Source of the DNA: Halobaculum rubrum
GTDB taxonomy: Archaea > Halobacteriota > Halobacteria > Halobacteriales > Haloferacaceae
Length of the DNA stretch: 64,000 nt
Reading direction: 5' to 3'
Assembly: GCF_019880225.1 (NCBI RefSeq)
Contig: NZ_CP082284.1
Location: forward strand, 1,054,001 to 1,118,000
The notes beneath the pieces are model-generated. The model was given only the letters and a program-made list of their open reading frames with translations, did not search any database and was not told where the DNA came from. Positions 9,282 through 17,437 of the stretch are shown here, piece after piece (the first letter of the stretch is position 1; every line of letters starts with the position of its first letter). The translations under genes and the position numbers were made by a program.

Positions 9282-9326
9282 GGGAGCCACTGGGACGACC
9301 TGACCGAGACGATCGAACGGCTGTAA
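9282..9326 (+). pseudogene. In-frame remnant of the Mut7-C C-terminal tail
   Basis: Directly after the TAA ending the Mut7-C gene, the same frame encodes GSHWDDLTETIERL and then TAA at 9324-9326. GSHW is the conserved end of this family, so this is the original C-terminus cut off by a premature stop. An AAA (Lys) to TAA change would be enough to explain it. Confidence 0.65.
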
Positions 9327-9367
9327 GCACGAGGCAACAACAACGGGGAGAGTACCGTTCGCGCCGG

Positions 9368-10417
9368 TCAGCGCGGGCGCCAGTCGTCGCAGGCGTCCAT
9401 GTCCTCCATCAGGTCGTCGTGGAGGCCACAGTACGGCTGCATCCCCTGGTCGGTCCGGACGTACTGGAAGTGACTGCAGGAACCGCAGTAGGAGTCGCCC
9501 GGCGACTGAGACCGCGCCGTGTCACGCTTCGGGGAGACCGATGACTCGACGGCGGCTTGCTCGGCCGACGGACCGATACGATCGATCCCGGGCGTCGAGT
9601 CGGGGTGTTGCCGGTCCGCCAGCGGGGTGATGTCCGACGACGACGCCCCGCCGTCGCTCGTCGGGCTCGCGGCCGCCCCGGCGGCCGATCCGGAGTTGCC
9701 GACGCTGTCGTCACCGGAGTCGGCGGCGGCCGACGCCGACTGCGCCGTCCGATCGCGGCGCTCGTCGAGATCGGGACGGTTCGTCTGCGTCTCGATGTTC
9801 CCGTCCGGAGTGGTGCCGAGCAGCCCGACGCCGCCGACGCGTCCGGTGGTTCCCGTGTCGCCGCGCAGTTCCTCGGCCGTCGATCTCGGCACCTCGATCA
9901 CCTCGGTCTCGCCTTCGCGAGTGATCTCCAGGGTCACCGTCCCGCCGGGGTTGTTGCGCGCCTTGAAGTTCGCGACGCCGGTGAACAGACACCAGAACGT
10001 GGTGAACGCCCCGAGGAAGTACACGCCCGCCGTCGGGAGCGTGAGGTCGGCGTACTCGCCGACACAGCGCGCGCCCGACCAGTGACACGGGTACGCGTGG
10101 GCGAACATCGCCACGCCGAGGACGGCGACGCCCGCGCCGACCACCGCGGCCGCCTGCGTCCGACGGCTCGTCGGCATCACCACCAGCACGCCGAGAAACG
10201 TCGCCGGGAGCCCGAGTCCGGCGAGTATCCCGGCAGTCTCGCGCGCCTGGCCCAGGTTCCAGCCGAGCGTCGCCGTCGTCAGGTCCGTCGCCGCGACGAC
10301 GATGCCGACGACGACGAGGAGCGCACCCAGCGAGAACAGTCCGACACCGAGATACAGCCGCTGGAGGCTGGCGTACTCGCCGACCTGCCCCTCGTACACC
10401 TCGGCGAGGCTGCTCAT
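9368..10417 (-). CDS. Four-helix haloarchaeal membrane protein with Cys-rich tail (DUF7139-like)
   Basis: 349 aa. After a short N-terminal segment there are about four hydrophobic helices (GVGLFSLGALLVVVGIVVAA, GILAGLGLPATFLGVLVVM, AAAVVGAGVAVLGVAMFA, VYFLGAFTTFWCLFTGVANF), then a cytosolic region VTLEITREGETEVIEVPRS, a long Ser/Asp-rich linker and a C-terminal knot CGSCSHFQYVRTDQGMQPYC with further Cys and His residues that could bind metal. I recall it as DUF7139 but this is unverified. Function is unknown. TATA-like TTTTAAC at about 10442-10449. The gene is convergent with the Mut7-C gene. Confidence 0.75.
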   Translation of the reverse strand: MSSLAEVYEGQVGEYASLQRLYLGVGLFSLGALLVVVGIVVAATDLTTATLGWNLGQARETAGILAGLGLPATFLGVLVVMPTSRRTQAAAVVGAGVAVLGVAMFAHAYPCHWSGARCVGEYADLTLPTAGVYFLGAFTTFWCLFTGVANFKARNNPGGTVTLEITREGETEVIEVPRSTAEELRGDTGTTGRVGGVGLLGTTPDGNIETQTNRPDLDERRDRTAQSASAAADSGDDSVGNSGSAAGAAASPTSDGGASSSDITPLADRQHPDSTPGIDRIGPSAEQAAVESSVSPKRDTARSQSPGDSYCGSCSHFQYVRTDQGMQPYCGLHDDLMEDMDACDDWRPR

Positions 10418-10601
10418 ACACCCCTGTTATATCACGATCAGTTAAAAGGATACGTCAGACATCGGCATGACGGGCGGCCCTCTGGTCCTCCGATCCCGCT
10501 GCGACCGCCGGCGATCGAGCCGATATCAACCGCGTGGCGCGAGAGACGACCCGCAACGGCGCTCCGAAAGGATTAGGCGGACCCTGGGCGAATCCGGAGA
10601 C

Positions 10602-10895
10602 ATGGCTGACGACGACGACCCCGAGGAGGAAGAGGCGCCCGCCGTCGAACTCGGCGAGGGTCCGACCGTCGAGGGCGCGCCGCTGGCGCGCGTCGCCTCG
10701 CGACTCACGTGGCCCCAAGAGAAATCGAAGGTACTCGACAAGGAAGGAGACGCGACCATCCGCACGCCCGACGGCCCGCGGGAACTCTCGGACGTGCTGA
10801 GCGAGGTCGACATCACCTACTTCGACCGCCGCCAGACGTTCGTCGACGCCGTGGAGGACGTGATCGGTCGCGGCTCCGTCCGGACCGCAGAGTAA
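10602..10895 (+). CDS. Small acidic haloarchaeal protein (DUF5789-like)
   Basis: 97 aa starting MADDDDPEEEEAPAVEL. The body contains VEGAPLARVASRLTWPQEKSKV and TIRTPDGPRELSDVLSEV, the pattern I associate with the haloarchaeal DUF5789 family. No catalytic motif or membrane helix. Longer in-frame starts upstream (10467) add an Arg-rich peptide that does not look like haloarchaeal protein, so the ATG at 10602 is preferred. Probably monocistronic; the DUF302 gene follows after about 107 bp. Confidence 0.75.
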   Translation: MADDDDPEEEEAPAVELGEGPTVEGAPLARVASRLTWPQEKSKVLDKEGDATIRTPDGPRELSDVLSEVDITYFDRRQTFVDAVEDVIGRGSVRTAE

Positions 10896-11002
10896 CACCC
10901 GCGAAGGGACCGCCTGATTCGCCCTCGGATCGACAGACTGCGGGCGGGCGCGACGCGCGCACTGGCGCCAGTTTTTCCACCGCCGCCGTCGAACCGGAAA
11001 CC

Positions 11003-11452
11003 ATGAGTCTGCCAATCGATCCGGCGGCGGTCAAGGCCGGCGACATCGGTGAAAAACGCGCGACCCTCGAGATGGACCACGAGGAAGCTATCGAGCACGT
11101 CCGCGAGGTGTTCACCGAGAACGGCTTCGGGATCCCCGTCGAGTTCTCCGTCTCGGACATGCTCAACGAGAAGGTCGACGCCGGCCGCGACCCGTACTAC
11201 GTGCTCGGCGCGTGCAACCCATCGGTGGCCGACCGCGCGCTCGAGGCGACCGACAACAGGCTCGGCGCGCTCATGCCGTGCAACGTCGTCGTCTGGCAGG
11301 AGGAACCCGGCGTTCAGACCGTGTACCACGTCTCGATCATGCGGGTCGCGCGGCTGCTCGGGCTCGACGCCGACGGCGACGCGATGGAGGAGATCATCGA
11401 CGAGACCGGCGAGCTCGTCGAGGCCGCTTACGCCGACCTCGGCTCGTCGTAA
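11003..11452 (+). CDS. DUF302 family protein
   Basis: 149 aa with the DUF302 fold signature: EEAIEHVREVFTENGFGI, YYVLGACNPSVADRALEA and GALMPCNVVVWQEEPG. The two conserved Cys (GACNP and MPCNV) are present. The family is widespread and its function is not settled; heme or metal binding has been proposed for some members. Its last 25 bp overlap the end of the convergent TatA-like gene on the other strand. Confidence 0.88.
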   Translation: MSLPIDPAAVKAGDIGEKRATLEMDHEEAIEHVREVFTENGFGIPVEFSVSDMLNEKVDAGRDPYYVLGACNPSVADRALEATDNRLGALMPCNVVVWQEEPGVQTVYHVSIMRVARLLGLDADGDAMEEIIDETGELVEAAYADLGSS

Positions 11453-11748
11453 TCGTCTCCGCCGTCATCGGCGTCGACTGCGTTCTCGGCTACGGTCCGG
11501 TCCTCGGATTCGGGGTCGCGATCGTCACGAAGTTCCGCGAGCTCGGCACGAGTCTCTGCGAGCTCGCGTTCGAGTGCGGCGACGCGCTCGTCGTCGGCTC
11601 GACCGGCGCCGTCGCCGCCCGAGAGCCTGAGCCCGCCGAGGCCGAGAACGAGTACCAGCACGGCGGTTCCCCCGAACAACAACAGGAGGATCAGGAGGAT
11701 GATCAACAGCTCGGGACCGCCCGGTACGCCGCCGAACAGCGGGACCAT
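11428..11748 (-). CDS. TatA-derived membrane protein with coiled-coil tail
   Basis: 106 aa. It begins MVPLFGGVPGGPELLIILL, which is the N-terminal signature of haloarchaeal TatA (PGGPELLIILLI...LLFG). The hydrophobic stretch then continues as a second helix (LLLLFGGTAVLVLVLGLGGL) in place of the usual FGANKIPKLAR amphipathic helix, and is followed by a charged coiled coil (DDERVAALERELAETRAELAEL). It therefore looks like a TatA relative that has lost the amphipathic element needed for pore assembly. The role is unknown; a functional twin-arginine subunit is doubtful. Tail-to-tail overlap with the DUF302 gene. Confidence 0.7.
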   Translation of the reverse strand: MVPLFGGVPGGPELLIILLILLLLFGGTAVLVLVLGLGGLRLSGGDGAGRADDERVAALERELAETRAELAELRDDRDPESEDRTVAENAVDADDGGDDYDEPRSA

Positions 11749-11840
11749 ATGTGACAGGTCGCTGTAGAGGATGGTAATACTGTGGTTCCGCTCTGCCGAC
11801 GCGGATACCCGCTTCCGAAGAGTGAACGGGGCGACCGCAA

Positions 11841-13115
11841 CTACGTCGTGAAGTCGGCGAGGCTCGATTGGAGCCCCGCGACCATCGTTGACTTCCTGCG
11901 GAGCCGCGCGAGCGACACCGGGAGCTGCTCGCTCACGCCGCGAACCGCGTCCTCGAACGTCTCGGCTTCCCCGTGTTCACCCTGGAACGCGTTACGGACG
12001 CTCTCGCGCACCTGCCAGACGCCGACCGGCCCCCAGTAGTCGTCGGAGACGTGCCGGACGACGAGCACCTTCGCCTGTCGGCCGCGCTCGGAGAGCTGCT
12101 CCAGCACGCCGAACCGGGAGGCGTAGTACGCGCCCGCGGTTTCGTCGACGTATCGCGTGCGCCCCTCGCGGTTCTCGTGGGCCGACGAGAGGTACGTGTC
12201 GCCCTCGGGATCGGGGTGCCAGATGCTCCCCGGGGACTTGATCTCGACCAGCTCGAACTCCCAGTCGCCCGGCGCGAGGATCACCCAGAAGGCGTTGCCG
12301 AGATACTCGTTGCGCCACACCTGCACGGTGTCGACGCTCCGCCGGTCGCGGATCGTTCCCCGGAGGTACTTCCCGATCGTGTCGTCGACGGCAGTGATCG
12401 ACCACCGCGTCGGCACGAGCCGTCGCTGGTCGCCCCGACCCAGCGCGCCCGCCGAGAGCACGGTGTTGATGTCGTACACGTCGAACCCGCGCCGATACAG
12501 GTAGTTCATCGCGCCCTCGGCGCGCCAGTCGTCGTCCTCCAGCGTCTTCTTCACCGGTCGCGGGACGTGGGGGTTCTCGGTCAGGTCCGCGGCGGCGGCA
12601 CGAGCGCGCGGGCCCGTCGGCGTCGCGACGTCGTCGGGCGAGACGTCGTAGTCGATGTCGGGGCCGTCGTCGAGGAACACCTCCACGTCGACCGGCTGGT
12701 CCGCGATGGCGACCTCGCGCTGGACGCCGAGGAAGCCGTCCCACGCGTCGTGGACGGAGCCGACGTCCCGTGCGTCGACACCCTGCGTCGAGTTCAACAG
12801 CGAGGTGCGCCGCTCGAAGACGTCCGAGATGGAGACGCCCTCCTCGTACCACGCGCCGCTGGTCTCGTAGGTCGCGGCGTCGTCCTCGTGGCCGACCGGC
12901 GAGAGCAGCCCCGTCGAGAGGTTCGGGTAGTTCGACGAGCCGACGAAGATCGACGGCGAGACGGAGCCGAACACGGAGTCGCCGCCGGTGACCTCGTCGA
13001 AGCGGTGCTGGAACGACTCGAGGTGGTCCATCAGCTCGTAGGACTTCTCCTGGGCGAGCCGTCGGCGCTCGGCCCGCTCGTTCGCCTCGAACTCGACGTA
13101 GTCGTCCAGCTTCAC
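11841..13115 (-). CDS. nreA: DNA repair protein NreA
   Basis: 424 aa from a GTG start (VKLDDYVEFEANERAERRRL). The Nre family is linked to repair of DNA crosslinks in Haloferax together with PCNA. Seen: FVGSSNYPNLSTGLLSPVG near the N-terminus, the central VKKTLEDDDWRAEGAMNYL, and CaaX-like conserved blocks NEYLGNAFWVILAPGDWEFELVEIKS. The extreme C-terminus reads QSSLADFTT, a Q-x-x-L-x-x-F PCNA-interacting (PIP-box) motif. An upstream in-frame start at 13205 would add CPRSGYAEP but no proper N-terminal zinc finger, so I prefer 13115. Function from family knowledge; PCNA binding is inferred from the motif. Confidence 0.85.
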   Translation of the reverse strand: MKLDDYVEFEANERAERRRLAQEKSYELMDHLESFQHRFDEVTGGDSVFGSVSPSIFVGSSNYPNLSTGLLSPVGHEDDAATYETSGAWYEEGVSISDVFERRTSLLNSTQGVDARDVGSVHDAWDGFLGVQREVAIADQPVDVEVFLDDGPDIDYDVSPDDVATPTGPRARAAAADLTENPHVPRPVKKTLEDDDWRAEGAMNYLYRRGFDVYDINTVLSAGALGRGDQRRLVPTRWSITAVDDTIGKYLRGTIRDRRSVDTVQVWRNEYLGNAFWVILAPGDWEFELVEIKSPGSIWHPDPEGDTYLSSAHENREGRTRYVDETAGAYYASRFGVLEQLSERGRQAKVLVVRHVSDDYWGPVGVWQVRESVRNAFQGEHGEAETFEDAVRGVSEQLPVSLARLRRKSTMVAGLQSSLADFTT

Positions 13116-13472
13116 GGTCGGTTCAGCGTAGCCGCTCCGCGGACATGAACGTTCCCCGCGCGGCCCCGTAGCGGCGGACCCAGCACTCGTCAGTGGCGAC
13201 CGCATCGCTCGAAAAGTGGCTGACAGGCGGTCGGTGGGTCGCCGGCGACGGCCCCGACGGAGGCCGGCTGACGACGCGGCGCGCGACGGGCGACCGCACG
13301 CTCACGGCTCGTGCCGTTCCCGTCGAGGGCTCCGGTTCGTCGACCTCGCACCCGCTGACCGTCGCGCGGCGGCGATCAGGTCACGATGGGGCTGGTTCCG
13401 GTATCGCAGAAAAACGTTCGTGAGGTCTCGACGAGGGCGGGAAGCGAGGTGGCCGTCGAGCCCACGATCACC
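13116..13472. other. Intergenic region between nreA and tfb
   Basis: 357 bp separating two minus-strand genes. It holds the presumed nreA promoter and the tfb 3' end. Open frames here are short and arginine-rich without recognisable domains, so I call no gene. No clear TATA element is visible immediately upstream of nreA. Confidence 0.45.
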
Positions 13473-14477
13473 TCAGCCGTGGATCCCCATCGCTTCGATC
13501 TGTTCCTGATAGCGGTTGCGGATGGTGACCTCGGTGACCTGCGCGACGTCGGCGACTTCGCGCTGGGTCTTCTTCTCGTTGCACAGGAGGGAGGCCGCGT
13601 AGATGGCGGCGGCCGCGAAGCCGGTGGGCGATTTCCCCGACAACAGTCCCTGCTCGGCGGTCGTCTCGATGATCTCGTTGGCCTTCGATTTGACCTCCTC
13701 GCTGAGGTCGAGTTCCGAGCTGAACCGGGGAACGTACTGCTTGGGGTCGACCGGCTTCATCTCGAGTCCGAGTTCCTGGGAGACGTAGCGGTACGTCCGG
13801 CCGATCTCCTTGCGCTCGACGCGCGAGACCTCGGAGATCTCCTCCAACGAGCGGGGGATACCCTCCTTTCGACAGGCGGCGTACAGCGTCGCCGTGGCGA
13901 CGCCCTCGATGGAGCGGCCGCGGATGAGGTCCTCCTTGAGCGCGCGGCGGTAGATGACGGAGGCGACTTCCCGGACCGAACCGGGGACGCCCAGCGCTGA
14001 GGCCATGCGGTCGATCTCCGAGAGCGCGAACTGGAGGTTGCGCTCGCCGGCGTCCTTGGTGCGAATGCGCTCCTGCCACTTCCGCAGCCGGTGCATCTGG
14101 GAGCGTTTTTCCGAGGAGAGGCTCCGGCCGTAGGCGTCCTTGTCCTTCCAGTCGATAGTCGTGGTCAGTCCCTTATCGTGCATGGTCTCGGTCACGGGCG
14201 CGCCCACCCGCGACTTCGACTGCCGCTCGGAGTGGTTGAACGCCCGCCACTCCGGCCCCCGGTCGACGTGGTCCTCCTCGACGATGAGCCCCGTCGGCTC
14301 GTGCATCAACTCGCCGTCGGCCGTGCGAACGAGGTCCTCCTCGTCGAGGTCGTCGACGTCGACTTCGTCGCCGTCCTCGGTTCGCTCGTCCGCGCCGGTC
14401 GACTCGGACTCCCCGGCGCGCGCGTCGCCGGTCCACTGCCGTCGCTCGCGTTCGTCTCGCTGACGGGGGCCTGACAT
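13473..14477 (-). CDS. tfb: Transcription initiation factor IIB (TFB), cysteine-less zinc-ribbon variant
   Basis: 334 aa. TFB binds TBP-DNA and recruits RNA polymerase. The two cyclin folds are intact: [20 protein letters not shown] ... [17 protein letters not shown] and [19 protein letters not shown] ... [19 protein letters not shown], ending in an HTH-like [16 protein letters not shown]. The B-reader region is [19 protein letters not shown]. The zinc-ribbon position ([21 protein letters not shown]) contains no cysteine at all. Haloarchaea carry several TFBs and a lineage with a degenerate ribbon is known to me; a second, Cys-bearing TFB lies at 56497. Start chosen at MSGPRQRD; an ATG four codons upstream is possible. 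Confidence 0.93.
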   Translation of the reverse strand: MSGPRQRDERERRQWTGDARAGESESTGADERTEDGDEVDVDDLDEEDLVRTADGELMHEPTGLIVEEDHVDRGPEWRAFNHSERQSKSRVGAPVTETMHDKGLTTTIDWKDKDAYGRSLSSEKRSQMHRLRKWQERIRTKDAGERNLQFALSEIDRMASALGVPGSVREVASVIYRRALKEDLIRGRSIEGVATATLYAACRKEGIPRSLEEISEVSRVERKEIGRTYRYVSQELGLEMKPVDPKQYVPRFSSELDLSEEVKSKANEIIETTAEQGLLSGKSPTGFAAAAIYAASLLCNEKKTQREVADVAQVTEVTIRNRYQEQIEAMGIHG

Positions 14478-14562
14478 CGTACTTATCACGTGTCCCTCGC
14501 AGTACAGTTAAGCGTTGGTCCCGATGACAACGCTTTCTCCCCCTCGTCCGCCAACGATCGGT

Positions 14563-15153
14563 ATGCCGGTCATCGACTGCGACCCCGAGGCGGCCCGCCG
14601 ACGGGTGACGGAGGCGGGCGTCGAGGTTGTCGCGGGCAACACCGACCACGAACGCTGGCGCGCCGAACGTGACGGGGCCGTCGCGGTGGCGTACGACGAC
14701 AAGGTCGTCGTTCAAGGGGGAGACCCGCAGCGACTCGCCGCGCTCGTCCGCGAGGGGGGCGGCCGGGGGCACGTCTACTTCGACGGCGCCTCCAGAGGAA
14801 ATCCCGGCCCCGCGGCCGTCGGCTGGGCGATCGTCACGGGCGACGGCATCGTGGCCGAGGGGAGCGAGCGGATCGACGACACCACCAACAACAAAGCGGA
14901 GTACGAGGCGCTGGTCCGGGCGCTGGAGGCGGCCGTCGACTACGGACTCGACGACGCCGACGTGCGCGGCGACTCACAGTTGATCGTCAAGCAGGTCCGG
15001 GGGGAGTGGAGCGTGAACGATCCCGGCCTCCGCGAGCGGCGCGTTCGGGCGGTGGAGTTGCTGGAGCGGTTCGACCGCTGGAGCATCGAGCACGTCCCGA
15101 GAGAGATAAACGAGCGCGCCGACGAGTTGGCGAACGAGGCGTTCGAGGCCTGA
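14563..15153 (+). CDS. rnhA: Ribonuclease HI
   Basis: Cleaves RNA in RNA-DNA hybrids. About 196 aa: a haloarchaeal N-terminal extension of some 65 residues precedes the RNase H fold. The four acidic active-site residues are present: D in YFDGASRGNPGPAAVGW, E in NNKAEYEALVRAL, D in RGDSQLIVKQVRGEW and D in INERADELANEA. It is transcribed away from tfb, and the next gene begins 1 bp after its stop, so the two are translationally linked. Confidence 0.95.
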   Translation: MPVIDCDPEAARRRVTEAGVEVVAGNTDHERWRAERDGAVAVAYDDKVVVQGGDPQRLAALVREGGGRGHVYFDGASRGNPGPAAVGWAIVTGDGIVAEGSERIDDTTNNKAEYEALVRALEAAVDYGLDDADVRGDSQLIVKQVRGEWSVNDPGLRERRVRAVELLERFDRWSIEHVPREINERADELANEAFEA

Positions 15154-15154
15154 A

Positions 15155-15835
15155 ATGGACCACGCAGAGGACACTACCGACGCGACGCGAGCGGCATCGA
15201 CCGAAGAACACCCGAACGACGTCGGATCCGACGGCGCCGAGGCTGACGATTCCGAACACGCCGAAGTGGACTCGGGCGACGACGAGTGGAACGAGGAGCT
15301 CCCTGAGCCGACCGTCGACGCCGCCGAGCGGCTCACCCGCCTGGCCCGCGAGGCCGTCGACGAGGCGGAGGCGGAGGCCTACCGCGAGGACCGCGCCGAG
15401 CGGCTCGCCGACCACGGCTTCACCGCCCGCGTTCGCGAGGACGACGACACGCTCGTGTGTTACCCGGACGAGTGGATCGAGGACGGGACGGTGCAGATCG
15501 ACCGCATCGACAACACCGACCGCGCCGTCGAGGTGTCGCTGTCGGGACCGGGCGATCCGGACGACTGGAGCGAGGTTGAGGAACACAATGCCGCACTCGT
15601 CGAGCAGGTCGCCGAGGAACACACCGAGGTTCACGCCGCGAACGCGCGGGCGTTCGCCGACTTCATGGGCAATCACTACGCGCGGCCGATGGACTCGGCC
15701 GACGCCGACGAGGTACAGGAGTTCCTCGACGAGTACTTCCCGCGCAACGCGTGGCCGTCGGAAGAACAGCGCGACGCCGTTCGGGCGTCGCTGCGGCACG
15801 TCTTCGAGGCCGCGGACGAGCGGACTCCCTTGTGA
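15155..15835 (+). CDS. rnhA operon protein (haloarchaeal)
   Basis: 226 aa, strongly acidic at its N-terminus (about 45 residues of Asp/Glu/Ser/Thr), then a globular region with ERLTRLAREAVDEAEAEAY, CYPDEWIEDGTVQIDRIDN and FADFMGNHYARPMDSADADE. It resembles the uncharacterised protein that follows rnhA in most haloarchaea. No enzymatic motif was recognised. Starting 1 bp after the rnhA stop, it is expected to be coexpressed with it, which hints at a role with RNA-DNA hybrids, but that is only context. Confidence 0.85.
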   Translation: MDHAEDTTDATRAASTEEHPNDVGSDGAEADDSEHAEVDSGDDEWNEELPEPTVDAAERLTRLAREAVDEAEAEAYREDRAERLADHGFTARVREDDDTLVCYPDEWIEDGTVQIDRIDNTDRAVEVSLSGPGDPDDWSEVEEHNAALVEQVAEEHTEVHAANARAFADFMGNHYARPMDSADADEVQEFLDEYFPRNAWPSEEQRDAVRASLRHVFEAADERTPL

Positions 15836-15907
15836 GCCCGTCCGGGCGGTGACGTTCCGCGAGGGTCGGTTCTGCGAACCGTACGGTTGGTTCGGTGGGT
15901 AGTGCGT

Positions 15908-16273
15908 CTACGCGTCGAGCGCGTCGTCGACGAGGGTACGGACATCGTCCGCGCGCGACTCGTCGGTGACGTACTTGTCGACGACCCAGTTCAGCCGGTC
16001 GAGTACGGCCTTGCGGCCCGTCTCGGTCAGCTCGTACTGGTTCGTCCGCTTGTCGAGTTCGCTCTTTTCCACCAGGTCGAGCTCGACGAGGTCGTCGAGG
16101 TTCGGGTAGAGTCGACCGTGGTTGACCTCGGCGTCGTAGTAGCTCTCGAGCTCACGCTTGATCGCGAGCCCGTACATCGCCTCCTCCGAGAGGATGACGA
16201 GAATGTTCTGCTGGAACGCGGTGAGGTCGCGCGCGACATCGACCACTTCGTGTTTCGATTGTGCCTCTGACAT
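15908..16273 (-). CDS. PadR-family transcriptional regulator
   Basis: About 121 aa. The winged helix of the PadR type is plain: LTAFQQNILVILSEEAMYGLAIKRELE followed by EVNHGRLYPNLDDLVELDLVEK and the wing NQYELTETGRKAV, then a C-terminal dimerisation helix. PadR proteins usually repress nearby genes in response to a ligand. Start chosen at MSEAQSKHEV, because a TTAAAT box lies about 30 nt upstream. Two inverted repeats flank this promoter, suggesting autoregulation (inference). It is divergent from ppa. Confidence 0.9.
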   Translation of the reverse strand: MSEAQSKHEVVDVARDLTAFQQNILVILSEEAMYGLAIKRELESYYDAEVNHGRLYPNLDDLVELDLVEKSELDKRTNQYELTETGRKAVLDRLNWVVDKYVTDESRADDVRTLVDDALDA

Positions 16274-16300
16274 GGTCAGCCGATTGGAGGGTATGGGAGT

Positions 16301-16306
16301 ATTTAA
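16301..16306 (-). promoter_or_regulatory. TATA box of the PadR gene
   Basis: TTAAAT on the minus strand, centred 30 nt upstream of the ATG at 16273, so the transcript should be leaderless. The inverted repeat at 16308-16318 abuts its upstream (BRE) side. Confidence 0.55.
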
Positions 16307-16307
16307 T

Positions 16308-16318
16308 TGTTGCCAACA
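16308..16318. promoter_or_regulatory. Candidate PadR operator TGTT-GCC-AACA
   Basis: A palindrome with 4-bp arms (TGTT/AACA) extended by imperfect flanking TTG/CAAC pairs, positioned over the BRE next to the TATA box of the regulator gene. A second inverted repeat, CTGAC-ATG-GTCAG at 16267-16279, surrounds the start codon. Either could be the autoregulatory site. Confidence 0.35.
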
Positions 16319-16606
16319 CAACATAGAATTCGGAGTCCAGAACCCTTGAGAAGCGACTATTCAGACGATCCGTGATCTGTCATCCCCCGGATTGCCAGTC
16401 GATCGCTGTGTTCGAAAAGACGGGTGACAAACATAAACGCCTTGCCGTCTATATTCGGTTAGTCGGATACAGGCCTTCCCGGGAGACTATCATCGCCACC
16501 CTGACCGCAGCGGTCGGACCCGCGTCGCCGTCGATGGGGACCGCCGTCCGGCGGCGCCATCGCGTGCCGAAAGGTCTTTGCTCGCGTTGACGGAACCGTC
16601 GGGCGC

Positions 16607-17140
16607 ATGACGAACCTCTGGGAAGATCTCGAGACGGGGCCGAACGCTCCCGAAGAGATCTACGCCGTCGTGGAATGTCTGAAAGGCGAGCGCAACAAGT
16701 ACGAGTACGACAAGGAGATCCCGGGCGTGATGCTCGACCGCGTTCTCCACTCGAACGTCCACTACCCATCGGACTACGGCTTCATCCCGCAGTCGTACTA
16801 CGACGACGGGGACCCCTTCGACGTGCTGGTCCTCGTCGAGGATCGGACGTTCCCCGGCTGTGTCATCGAGGCCCGCCCGGTCGCGCTCATGAGGATGGAC
16901 GACGACGGCGAGCAGGACGACAAGGTCATCGCCGTCCCGAGCGAGGACCCGCGGTACGACCACATCGAGGACTTGGAGGACATCCCGCAACAGCAGCTCG
17001 ACGAGATCACCGAGTTCTTCGAGACGTACAAGAATCTCGAGGAGGGGAAGGAGGTCGAGACGCTGGGGTGGGAGGACAAACGGACCGCGATGGACGCGAT
17101 AGCGCACGCCCAGGACCTCTACGACGAGAAGTTCGCGTAA
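16607..17140 (+). CDS. ppa: Inorganic pyrophosphatase
   Basis: Soluble family I pyrophosphatase (177 aa) hydrolysing PPi, pulling biosynthetic reactions forward. The signature DGDPFDVLVLV with its metal-binding aspartates, plus ECLKGERNKYEYDKE, YPSDYGFIPQSYYDDGD and the substrate-binding KVIAVPSEDPRYDHIEDL are all intact. Length is normal for the archaeal hexameric enzyme. Highly acidic, as expected for a salt-adapted protein. Confidence 0.97.
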   Translation: MTNLWEDLETGPNAPEEIYAVVECLKGERNKYEYDKEIPGVMLDRVLHSNVHYPSDYGFIPQSYYDDGDPFDVLVLVEDRTFPGCVIEARPVALMRMDDDGEQDDKVIAVPSEDPRYDHIEDLEDIPQQQLDEITEFFETYKNLEEGKEVETLGWEDKRTAMDAIAHAQDLYDEKFA

Positions 17141-17269
17141 CGCGCCGAACCGTCCCGTTTTTCGCTCTCTCACTGCCCCAGGATTAGGCGTGAGCATCGC
17201 CCCGTTCCCGCGGATACATTATGCGCATGGGTAATCTTTAGTGGCACAACCGGCAAGGTGTATCCGACC

Positions 17270-17437
17270 ATGGCCGCGAAACAGCCCGCCGTCGGCATCG
17301 ACCACGTGACCGTCGTCCCGACGAACGCCGACACCGACGACGAGCGGCCGACCGTCGACAGCGACGAGAAGGGAACCGCCGGGCGCGACGGTAACGACAA
17401 CGGCGACAGTGTCGAGTCCGCCGACGACGACGCGTGA
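17270..17437 (+). CDS. Small hypothetical protein, 55 aa
   Basis: Starts MAAKQPAVGIDHVTVVPTN and continues as an Asp/Gly-rich acidic tail ending SVESADDDA. No domain recognised. The composition is typical of haloarchaeal protein rather than of a shadow frame, and an ATCTTTAG element (about 17233-17240) lies some 33 nt upstream of the ATG, consistent with a leaderless transcript. It could be a genuine microprotein; confidence is limited by its length. Confidence 0.45.
   Translation: MAAKQPAVGIDHVTVVPTNADTDDERPTVDSDEKGTAGRDGNDNGDSVESADDDA

Larger units (their letters stand above)
16274..16606. other. Intergenic region between PadR gene and ppa
   Basis: 333 bp, less GC-rich than its surroundings. 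The left end holds the PadR promoter and inverted repeats. The middle and right parts must hold the ppa promoter; AT-rich patches occur around 16425-16460 but none is at the leaderless distance from the ppa ATG, so ppa may have a leader. No gene seen. Confidence 0.45.
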
